Source of the DNA: Chitinophaga skermanii
GTDB lineage: Bacteria > Bacteroidota > Bacteroidia > Chitinophagales > Chitinophagaceae
Assembly (NCBI RefSeq): GCF_003259335.1
Contig: NZ_QLLL01000006.1
Location: 310,001 to 374,000 of the forward strand
DNA: 64,000 nucleotides
Reading direction: 5' to 3'
Below, one piece after another: positions 8,333 to 14,573 of this stretch (positions are counted from its first letter, which is position 1; every line of letters begins with the position of its first letter). The notes below the pieces were generated by a model. That model did no database searches. It was given only the letters and a program-made list of their open reading frames with translations, and was not told the origin of the DNA. The position numbers were made by a program, and so were the translations under genes.

Positions 8333-9760
8333 ATGAAATTGAAAAATCTCTTTGTAGCAGGCGCTAGCTTGTTATCTCTTTCCCTTGCTGCTCAGCAAAA
8401 GCAAGTGGATGTACTGATTAAATCGGGTAACATTATTGATGTTAAAACTGGGCAAGTCTTGAAAGGTCGCACTGTTGCGATTGAGAAAGATAAAATTATA
8501 GCTGTGGTAGCAGATAAGGATGCGAAACAATTCCGCGCTGCTAAAACACTCAACGCCCGCGGTAAATACATCATGCCGGGTTTATGGGATATGCACATGC
8601 ACTTTGGTGGTGGTGATTCTATTATCCACGAAAACAAGAACTTCTTGCCGCTTTACTTAGCGCATGGAGTTACAAGCATCCGCGATGCGGCGGCTGATAT
8701 TAGTCCTGCTGTGCTAGCATGGCGTGATTCTATTAACAAAGGTACCTTGCAAGGTCCTACGATTTATACTTCTGGTCCTAAATTAGAAGGTTATAAATCA
8801 ATCTGGCGTGGTGATATAGAAATTGGCACTAGCGAAGAACTCCAACAAGCGTTAGACTCTCTACAAAAACTGAAAGTCGATTTCATAAAGATCACAGACA
8901 ATACCCTATCTCCTGCATTGTACATGGAAAGTATCCGCGAAGCGAGAAAACGTGGCTATAAAGTATCTGCGCATATTCCTAATTCCATTCCCATGAAAGA
9001 CATTGTGGATGCCGGGTTAAGTTCTGTGGAACATTTAGGTTACATGGTAAAAGCAGGTATTAATAATGAAGCAGAGATCTCTCATCAAATTGCCAACGGC
9101 ACACTGAAAGGTAAAGACATAAGCGCTGCTATCCGGGCGAATTATGATACCAGTGCTGCCATGGCCATGTATCGTTACATGGCAGAACATGGCACCGCAG
9201 TTACACCCACCTTGAATGGCAGCTACGCTATAGCCTACCTTGATCAAAATAACCATGCTAACGATCCATATTTACTGTACCTCGGTAAAGGATTATTAAA
9301 TACCTACACTTGGCGCGTAGAAATGGCTAATAAAGCCGATGCTGCCGCTATTAAAGCTCGCCACGAGAATTTTGAGCGTACAGCAGCTGTGCTGCCTCTT
9401 CTACAAAAAGCAGGTGTAATGATTCTAGCTGGCACGGATGCCGGTTATTTGAATTCCTACAATTACCCAGGTATCGGTATCCACAGTGAGTTGGCATTAT
9501 TTGTCAAATATGGTTTAACACCCTTACAAGCATTACAAGCATCTGTAATAAATGGACCGGCTTTTATGAATAAATCCCAATACGGCAGCATCGAAACAGG
9601 TAAGCTGGCCGATGTATTAATCTTAGATGCAAACCCATTGGAGAACATCAGCGCTACGGAGAAAATCCATGCTGTTGTAACGAAAGGTAGCTTGCTAACA
9701 AGGTCGGATTTAGATAAAATGTTGACTGAAATTAAACGTAAAACCGCGATGGGATTGTAA
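8333..9760 (+). CDS. Exported amidohydrolase family protein
   Basis: A periplasmic metal-dependent amidohydrolase of 475 residues. A signal peptide (MKLKNLFVAGASLLSLSLAA) is followed by the composite beta sandwich (VDVLIKSGNIIDVKTG). The metal motif HMH is at residues 88-90. Later come SAHIP and SSVEHLG, the second and third metal histidines, and AGTDAG (the catalytic Asp). The fold is that of imidazolonepropionase-like and prolidase-like enzymes, which cleave amide or cyclic amide bonds; the substrate is not evident. It is transcribed away from the serine hydrolase gene and ends at a good bidirectional terminator. Confidence 0.9.
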   Translation: MKLKNLFVAGASLLSLSLAAQQKQVDVLIKSGNIIDVKTGQVLKGRTVAIEKDKIIAVVADKDAKQFRAAKTLNARGKYIMPGLWDMHMHFGGGDSIIHENKNFLPLYLAHGVTSIRDAAADISPAVLAWRDSINKGTLQGPTIYTSGPKLEGYKSIWRGDIEIGTSEELQQALDSLQKLKVDFIKITDNTLSPALYMESIREARKRGYKVSAHIPNSIPMKDIVDAGLSSVEHLGYMVKAGINNEAEISHQIANGTLKGKDISAAIRANYDTSAAMAMYRYMAEHGTAVTPTLNGSYAIAYLDQNNHANDPYLLYLGKGLLNTYTWRVEMANKADAAAIKARHENFERTAAVLPLLQKAGVMILAGTDAGYLNSYNYPGIGIHSELALFVKYGLTPLQALQASVINGPAFMNKSQYGSIETGKLADVLILDANPLENISATEKIHAVVTKGSLLTRSDLDKMLTEIKRKTAMGL

Positions 9761-9780
9761 TTCCACCATATCCAAACACT

Positions 9781-9812
9781 AAAAAGGTCGCCCCTAAAGG
9801 CGGCCTTTTTTA
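9781..9812. terminator. Terminator after the amidohydrolase gene
   Basis: A 12-bp stem (9781-9792 with 9799-9810, one T-G wobble), loop CCTAAA, flanked by A-tract and T-tract. It can act in both directions and ends the amidohydrolase transcript. Confidence 0.88.
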
Positions 9813-9830
9813 TTTTATTTCTGAACAATA

Positions 9831-9862
9831 TTTTATTTTATGAACAGTGTTCAGTAATTTTA
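9831..9862 (+). promoter_or_regulatory. TetR promoter with palindromic operator TGAACA-G-TGTTCA
   Basis: A 13-bp inverted repeat (9841-9853) lies 36 bases upstream of the TetR start codon. TTTT at 9831-9834 and TAATTTTA at 9855-9862 resemble the -33 and -7 boxes of a Bacteroidota promoter (20-base spacing), and the palindrome sits between them. A regulator bound there would block polymerase, so autorepression is likely. Confidence 0.6.
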
Positions 9863-9888
9863 CACCCGTTCATACAATAACAAGCTTT

Positions 9889-10476
9889 ATGGATAAAAAG
9901 GAATTGCAAGAGCAAAGAATGAAAGGTTATTTCATCGATGCTACAAAAGAAATATTAAAGAGCGAAGGATTAAAAAGCCTCAGTGTGCGAAATATCGCGG
10001 AGAAAGCGGGGTATTCTTTTGCCACACTATACAATTACTTCCCAGATGTAAAACACCTGGTTTTCTATTGTGTACGCGACTTTAGAGAAGAATGCCGTGC
10101 CTATGTACAATCGCGGTTAGAAGGTGTTACCAAAGGGAAAAAACGTATCCGTGCTATTGTATTGGCGTACATGGAGTACTTCGTGCAATACCCCGGTATT
10201 TTCGAACTTTTCTTCATCGAAAAGCTATCAGACATCGATCATCAAAAGGAAACCGCGGGTTTAATCGTGCACTTCTTGCAGGAGCTTTGCGAGGAAGATT
10301 GGGCTGTATGTGCCGCGAAAAAAGTATATACCGATGTTGATATTCAACTCAAACAATCCCAATTATCCATTATTACAACGGGCATTTTAGTATTGTACAT
10401 GCATAGAAACACACCAGGTAATTACAAAGCCTGTATATCGCTCGTAAATGCACAAATGGATCAAATACTAAATTGA
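9889..10476 (+). CDS. TetR/AcrR family transcriptional regulator
   Basis: A regulator of 195 residues. The N-terminal helix-turn-helix covers about residues 14-52 (LKSLSVRNIAEKAG, then SFATLYNYFPD), the standard TetR pattern. The C-terminal helical ligand domain is not assignable to a subfamily. The ATG at 9889 is preferred because the HTH then starts at the usual distance from the N-terminus. An upstream alternative at 9847 would place the operator palindrome inside the coding region. The palindrome ahead of it suggests autoregulation. Its other targets are not clear: the next gene downstream begins only 23 bases after the stop, and the amidohydrolase lies upstream. Confidence 0.88.
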   Translation: MDKKELQEQRMKGYFIDATKEILKSEGLKSLSVRNIAEKAGYSFATLYNYFPDVKHLVFYCVRDFREECRAYVQSRLEGVTKGKKRIRAIVLAYMEYFVQYPGIFELFFIEKLSDIDHQKETAGLIVHFLQELCEEDWAVCAAKKVYTDVDIQLKQSQLSIITTGILVLYMHRNTPGNYKACISLVNAQMDQILN

Positions 10477-10499
10477 CAAACAAATAATTGATATATAAC

Positions 10500-10853
10500 A
10501 TGTCGAACCGTAAAGAATTAATTAATGCTTATAAACAACGGGACCCGCAAATTGGAATATACCAGGTGCGTAACACCGTGAATAACAAGGTATATGTTGC
10601 CAGCAGCATGTCGCTAGAAACCGTATGGAATTCACAACAGTTCCAATTACGTAGTAATGGTCACCCTTTCGAGGCACTACAGGTGGAGTGGAACGAGTTT
10701 GGTGCGGATAAATTCGTATTCGAAATTCTTGCTACGCTGAAGCCCGAACCTACCATGAATGTAAAATTTGAGCTGAAAGCATTGGAAAAGAAATACATCG
10801 ACCAATTGCAACCTTACGGTGCAAAAGGCTACCATAGTACGTTGTACCAATGA
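10500..10853 (+). CDS. GIY-YIG nuclease family protein, degenerate
   Basis: A protein of 117 residues resembling the small GIY-YIG proteins common in Bacteroidota. The first motif GIYQVRN is intact (residues 19-25), but the second reads KVYVAS rather than the usual Y-I/V-G. A Glu in LEKKYIDQLQPYG and the closing GYHS match the end of the fold. Canonical family members cut DNA; with the second motif changed this one may bind without cutting or use other residues. The ATG at 10500 is preferred over a TTG at 10488. It follows the TetR gene by 23 bases and is probably cotranscribed with it. Confidence 0.75.
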   Translation: MSNRKELINAYKQRDPQIGIYQVRNTVNNKVYVASSMSLETVWNSQQFQLRSNGHPFEALQVEWNEFGADKFVFEILATLKPEPTMNVKFELKALEKKYIDQLQPYGAKGYHSTLYQ

Positions 10854-10927
10854 ATGACGGATTTCTTATTCACTTATTAGTTGTTTATACTTCCATAATA
10901 GCTGCCGTTATTTTTCATGATAGAAAT

Positions 10928-10960
10928 GTGGGATTTTATTTTGTGAATTGAAAATCCCAC
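10928..10960. promoter_or_regulatory. 10-bp inverted repeat flanking the -33 box
   Basis: Arms GTGGGATTTT (10928-10937) and AAAATCCCAC (10951-10960) are perfectly complementary, with a 13-base centre that contains the -33 TTTG of the promoter at 10940-10970. It could be a repressor operator. It could also act as the terminator of the GIY-YIG gene 75 bases upstream, since T-rich sequence follows. Confidence 0.5.
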
Positions 10961-10970
10961 TTTATATTTG
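10940..10970 (+). promoter_or_regulatory. Consensus Bacteroidota sigma-A promoter
   Basis: TTTG (10940-10943), a 19-base spacer, then TATATTTG (10963-10970), an exact match to TTTG-N19-TAnnTTTG. Transcription should start near 10975, about 30 bases ahead of the small Cys-rich peptide gene at 11006 and well ahead of the dioxygenase gene at 11251. Confidence 0.75.
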
Positions 10971-11005
10971 TCTACAATTCCGATAGACTTTAAATAGTTA
11001 ACATC

Positions 11006-11116
11006 ATGAAAAAGCCAATCAACAAGCATGTAGCTATTCGTGCTACTCAACAAGATATACTTTTTCCTATCCAGCCAATGGTTGCCCCTTCCTGCTGTTG
11101 TCGAATGTGTTGCTAA
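11006..11116 (+). CDS. 36-residue peptide with Cys-rich C-terminus (leader peptide or precursor peptide)
   Basis: This short gene starts with ATG at 11006 and encodes 36 residues. The N-terminal half is basic and polar (MKKPINKHVAIRATQQ), a proline-containing middle follows (LFPIQPMVAP), and the chain ends SCCCRMCC: five Cys in the last seven residues. It begins about 30 bases after a consensus promoter and lies 134 bases ahead of a PhyH-type dioxygenase gene. A 7-bp stem (CGAATGT 11102-11108, ACATTCG 11119-11125) has the last Cys codons in its arm and loop. Two readings fit: a leader peptide whose translation senses cysteine supply and controls the downstream genes, or the precursor of a modified peptide. 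I know of no named family with this exact form. Not in usual gene calls because of its size. Confidence 0.5.
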   Translation: MKKPINKHVAIRATQQDILFPIQPMVAPSCCCRMCC

Positions 11117-11250
11117 TAACATTCGGCGATTTACTCTGCCTATTTTCGCTTCAACATCATTCAAACCTACAATTTACCAATAACCAACCGTCCCCTGCAG
11201 ATGTTTGCAGGCAGGCCATTTCGTGTCACTCCATCACAAAAACAACCATC

Positions 11251-12132
11251 ATGAAACAGATCGACCAAGTGACTTTCCGCTTTGGGAAAGCGCTCAATAA
11301 CGAACAAAAAAATTACTTCAATAAATACGGCATCCTACATTTCAAACAATTCATTGATAAAGAAACCGTACAACAATATATTGCCGAAATTGCCGGTGTA
11401 GAGCGTTTGCTACTGCAAAACGAGATTCAGAAAGTAAATGGTATTCCGTTGAAATTTGGCCAAGACATTAACGGTGCGCCACTCATACAGCGTATTGCTT
11501 TTGCTTCTCATTACAGTAAACCATTGCGTGATTTTTTGAAAGATGTCAGGTTACAATTGCTCACGCAACTGCTTTCTCCCTATGCCGGCCGAATTGGCGA
11601 AAATGAAAAAGATGGCTTAGTGGTTAACCACTATGTTAATGCTGAAACCAGCAATTACAAACAACTAGGCTGGCATACCGATAGCCCACGAGATTTATTC
11701 CTCGGCTCGCGCATATTGCCTATGCTGAATGTGGGTTTGCATTTGGATGATTGTCCTTATGAAAACGGCGGGCTGCGTGTATTAGCGGGTACACATCATC
11801 AGAACATCTTCTCGTTGTTATTCAAGAAAAAATATTTCATTGATCATAAAGCGGACCCCAATGAAGTAGGCTTCGATATTGAAGCGGGTGATCTTACTGT
11901 GCACGACGGCAGGCTTTGGCACCGAGTTCAACAGTCGCCACTAGTGGGTGAAGAAAGCAGGCGCAGGGTGATGTATATTCCTATTATTACAGGGGAATAT
12001 CAACCCAAACACGCTGAAAGTCCTACCCCGTTCTATCATAAACTTTCGCAAATAAAATTATCACAATATCTACAACGACCCGCCACGCTTAATGCGAAAA
12101 AAGCAAAGCATTTAGCAGACATCAAGGGCTAA
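11251..12132 (+). CDS. Phytanoyl-CoA dioxygenase (PhyH) family protein
   Basis: A non-haem Fe(II)/2-oxoglutarate-dependent oxygenase of 293 residues. The facial triad is visible: H and D in GWHTDSP near the middle, and the distal H in VHDGRLWHRV. The Arg-rich strand RRRVMYIP should bind the 2-oxoglutarate carboxylate. The ENGGLRVLAGTHH segment is the typical loop between the metal residues. The family hydroxylates acyl-CoA esters or natural-product intermediates; the substrate here is unknown. The ATG at 11251 starts at the MKQIDQV segment. An in-frame start at 11098 would overlap the Cys-peptide gene and add a low-complexity tail. The SDR gene follows 52 bases later, so the two probably act together. 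Confidence 0.85.
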   Translation: MKQIDQVTFRFGKALNNEQKNYFNKYGILHFKQFIDKETVQQYIAEIAGVERLLLQNEIQKVNGIPLKFGQDINGAPLIQRIAFASHYSKPLRDFLKDVRLQLLTQLLSPYAGRIGENEKDGLVVNHYVNAETSNYKQLGWHTDSPRDLFLGSRILPMLNVGLHLDDCPYENGGLRVLAGTHHQNIFSLLFKKKYFIDHKADPNEVGFDIEAGDLTVHDGRLWHRVQQSPLVGEESRRRVMYIPIITGEYQPKHAESPTPFYHKLSQIKLSQYLQRPATLNAKKAKHLADIKG

Positions 12133-12184
12133 TTCCAATTTGTTACTATCCTATTTACTATTCGTTTATTCAAAAATTACAATC

Positions 12185-13015
12185 ATGAGTTATGCTCTCG
12201 TAACCGGCGCGGCTAAAGGCATTGGTAGAGGAATTGCCCAATCGTTGGCAGCAAAAAAATACGATTTATTATTAGTGGATATTGATGCCCAACAATTGCA
12301 AACAACAGCCGATAACATTCACACACAATACGGTGTAGATGTGCAAACCTTGCATATCGACTTGTCGAAAGAAGATGCGATTGAAGAGATTTTTGTTTGG
12401 TCGACGCCATACCAACGAAGGTTACACATTGTGGTAAGCAATGCTGGGTATGGATTAAACGGGCGATTTGATACGCTTGCGCTCGACGAGCAATTGAACA
12501 TGATAGATGTAAATATCAAAGCACAAGTAAAATTAGCTTATCGCTTCATCCCGGTTTTAAAAGGTTTCAAACAGTCCTATTTATTACATGTAGGCAGTAC
12601 AACTGCCTACCAACCTGTACCCTACTTGAATATTTATGCAGCAACGAAAGCATTTGTTGTTCAGTTCACGCGCGGCTTGCGGCATGAACTCCGCTCGTCC
12701 AACATTTCTGTAAGTTGCTTAATTCCAGGCAGTACAGATACCGATTTTGTACACCGTGCGAACATGCAGGCACATACGAAAAAGACGGCGGAGAAATTTA
12801 ACATGTCGCCGGAGGAAGTAGGAAAGATTGCTGTTCGTGGGTTATTACAAAGGAAAGCTGAAATCATTCCGGGCTTTACCAATAAATTAAATGCGTTGTT
12901 ACCTAGGTTCTTTCCACACCAATTCGTGGCAAAAATCGCTGCGCGCATTTATAAACCTATAGAAAAAACGCAACCCGCGGAAACGCGATATGCGACCGGG
13001 GTTACGCTAGTTTAA
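12185..13015 (+). CDS. SDR family oxidoreductase
   Basis: A short-chain dehydrogenase/reductase of 276 residues. The nucleotide site is TGAAKGIG (residues 7-14), NAG is in VVSNAGYG, and the catalytic pair is in IYAATKAF with the Ser in VGSTTAY. The C-terminal extension (RYATGVTLV) is slightly longer than in classical SDRs, and the LPRFFPHQFVAKIAARIYKP part resembles reductases that act on lipid substrates (DltE-like). The start at 12185 puts the Rossmann motif at the normal position. It follows the PhyH gene and is likely in one operon with it. Confidence 0.88.
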   Translation: MSYALVTGAAKGIGRGIAQSLAAKKYDLLLVDIDAQQLQTTADNIHTQYGVDVQTLHIDLSKEDAIEEIFVWSTPYQRRLHIVVSNAGYGLNGRFDTLALDEQLNMIDVNIKAQVKLAYRFIPVLKGFKQSYLLHVGSTTAYQPVPYLNIYAATKAFVVQFTRGLRHELRSSNISVSCLIPGSTDTDFVHRANMQAHTKKTAEKFNMSPEEVGKIAVRGLLQRKAEIIPGFTNKLNALLPRFFPHQFVAKIAARIYKPIEKTQPAETRYATGVTLV

Positions 13016-13068
13016 ATCGCTGCTGTTTTAGTTTCTCTCTCTACGCACCTCTCGTTGACAATGCATCA

Positions 13069-13194
13069 ATGTTGGGGTGCGTTATAGGGAGCATTTTATC
13101 AACCATTATCCTTTTACTTATGCTGATTGCACTTGCTGCTATTTACTTGGTTAAAACATGGAAACGATTAAGGGGTAACTTAGTGAAAGCCTAA
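13069..13194 (+). CDS. Possible 41-residue single-span membrane peptide
   Basis: A small reading frame from ATG 13069. It encodes MLGCVIGSILSTIILLLMLIA, one membrane-spanning segment to about residue 28, then a basic tail (KTWKRLRGNLVKA), the charge pattern expected of a bitopic protein with its C-terminus in the cytoplasm. It lies 53 bases after the SDR gene on the same strand. No clear ribosome binding site is visible. It is a prediction from composition only and could be fortuitous. Confidence 0.35.
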   Translation: MLGCVIGSILSTIILLLMLIALAAIYLVKTWKRLRGNLVKA

Positions 13195-13576
13195 GTTGTT
13201 CATATTCAGCTTTTGAAGGTTTTTCCTATACATCACCATCACCAGTTTTGCCACCTGCTTACATTAATACACCTTTACTCTTGCGGCTCAACAGGTCGAC
13301 ACCTGCATTTATTGGCATTATTTAGTGTCAATTTACGGCTTACCCTTAAAAAAGAGGCAACAACTTCACTTATACAAATTGAAGCCGTAATCAAGCCCAT
13401 TTCCAACATTTTCATTCCTTCACTATGGTATTTGTATAAAAAATACAAACAACACCACTCACGAGCTAAATGCGACACTAAAATCATGTAAATAGTTGTT
13501 CTATAATGTTTTACAAAGCACGCATCTAGCTCTATTTTTACTAATACATTATAAATCATCCTGTTATAAGGTGGGG
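13195..13576. other. Non-coding stretch before the repeat element
   Basis: I see no supported gene in this stretch. Two overlapping reading frames of about 90 codons on opposite strands have unlikely compositions (His- and Cys-rich, no domain pattern). The region joins the end of the PhyH/SDR transcript to the composite repeat. Confidence 0.5.
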
Positions 13577-13866
13577 GGATAGGCTTAGGATAGGCTTGAG
13601 ATAGGCTTAGGATAGGCTTGAGATAGGCTTGGGATAGGCTTGGGATAGGCTTGGGATAGGCTTAGGATAGGGTAAGGATAGGGTAAGGATAGGCAAAAGA
13701 TAGGGTCGGGATAGGGTAACGATAAGGAAAAGTAAGGTATATCGATGGAACACCTGTAAATACTGTAGTAACGCATCTATTAGCGTTGAAACACGATGTA
13801 ATTACATGGTGGTTGCATGAAAACTACATGAAAACTACTTGGTAGACACATGGGGATTACATGACA
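13577..13866. repeat. Composite 11-bp tandem repeat element, copy 1
   Basis: The element has three parts. First, 13 tandem 11-bp units of the form RGATAGGsTwr plus one degenerate unit (13577-13730). Then a core of about 70 bp (to 13800) containing ATCGAT, GTAGTAACGCAT and AAACACGATGTA. Then six tandem 11-bp units of a second type, NNTACATGRNN (13801-13866, for example ACTACATGAAA). A second copy with the same order is at 42159-42421. It lies between the convergent SDR and thioredoxin genes. Unit length is constant at 11 bp, not a multiple of three, so coding is unlikely. Confidence 0.9.
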
Positions 13867-13968
13867 AAAGCATCATTCGAAAGTAATGGGAAGATTGGGT
13901 TAACTATTAGCGGCTTAGGGGATAGCTAATGTGTAATGCATTCTTTTACAAAGAAAACGGGATGTTTA

Positions 13969-14286
13969 TCATCCCGCTGCAACTTGATCTAATACGTTTT
14001 TGAGTGAATTAGCATCGAGTACACCAGATTGTCGCCATTTGGGTTGGCCATTTTTGAATACAATCATTGTTGGAATGCTTTGTATTTGATAGGCTTGTGC
14101 GATTGCTGGGTTCTTATCGACGTCTATTTTTATGATGGTAGCGTTTTCGCCTACGATAGATTTAACTTTTTGAAGAATAGGTGCCATAGTTTTACATGGC
14201 CCACACCATTCTGCGAAGAAATCTACCAGTACCGGTTTATCACTTTGAATCACATCATTAAAGCTCTTTTTGGGTTGATTTTCCAT
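13969..14286 (-). CDS. trxA: Thioredoxin
   Basis: A 105-residue cytoplasmic thioredoxin. The active site WCGPC is at residues 27-31, preceded by VLVDFFAE. The cis-proline is in SIPTMIVFKNG, and the usual buried Asp and central Lys are present. Length and all motifs are normal. It reduces protein disulfides. It stands downstream of the persulfide dioxygenase/rhodanese gene on the same strand but behind a hairpin, with a gap of 287 bases, so separate transcription is likely; thioredoxin is nonetheless a natural reductant for persulfides. Confidence 0.95.
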   Translation of the reverse strand: MENQPKKSFNDVIQSDKPVLVDFFAEWCGPCKTMAPILQKVKSIVGENATIIKIDVDKNPAIAQAYQIQSIPTMIVFKNGQPKWRQSGVLDANSLKNVLDQVAAG

Positions 14287-14419
14287 ATTTCTCCTGTTTT
14301 ATATGAAAAGAAGGGTGCAAATACCCTGCCGAGGGAAAAGGGCTGTTGTTATGGCATATTACCTATGTACACACGGCAATTGTTACATGTAATTTACTTA
14401 GAATGGTACTTTATGGCAT

Positions 14420-14481
14420 ACAAAAACAACAAGCCGCCTAATTTCCCTAAAATGCTTAACCAGTACCGGCGGCTTGTTGTT
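14420..14481 (-). terminator. Terminator-like hairpin after the persulfide dioxygenase gene
   Basis: A perfect 14-bp stem with a long 29-base loop (arms 14425-14438 and 14468-14481, AACAACAAGCCGCC and its complement). On the minus strand it is followed by TTTTTG. The long loop is unusual for a terminator. Confidence 0.65.
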
Positions 14482-14573
14482 GATCGGCCCATTGACCGAC
14501 CTTACATCACTATTTCTCTGTCGCGTTTCTACTATAATAACAACCTGTTTATTGCAAGGTTATGTTAAAACTT

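Noticed and set aside
11006..11116. Cys-rich peptide considered as a methanobactin precursor linked to the MbnP/MbnH genes
   Set aside because: No MbnB/MbnC-type enzymes are present, the MbnP/MbnH pair is 44 kb away, and the Cys spacing (CCCxxCC) is unlike known methanobactin cores.
10877..11164. Minus-strand frame of 95 codons over the Cys-peptide region
   Set aside because: It has no domain, no promoter on that strand, and overlaps the consensus plus-strand promoter and the 36-residue peptide frame.
13213..13491. Two overlapping frames of about 92-94 codons on opposite strands (also 13275-13559)
   Set aside because: Compositions are His-, Cys- and Leu-rich without any pattern, and there is no ribosome binding site or conserved motif.
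13585..13776. Minus-strand reading frame through repeat copy 1 with an SLSQAYPKP-type repeat
   Set aside because: The frame arises from the 11-bp repeat (33 bases give 11 codons). Copy 2 does not keep the same length or composition, there is no start signal, and unit changes are not codon-like.
13577..13866. Tandem repeats considered as a CRISPR array
   Set aside because: Units are 11 bp and contiguous with no unique spacers, and no cas genes are near.
14029..14568. Plus-strand frame of 179 codons over trxA and its upstream region
   Set aside because: It is antisense to a certain thioredoxin gene and has an unlikely composition (many Tyr, Cys and Phe) with no domain.
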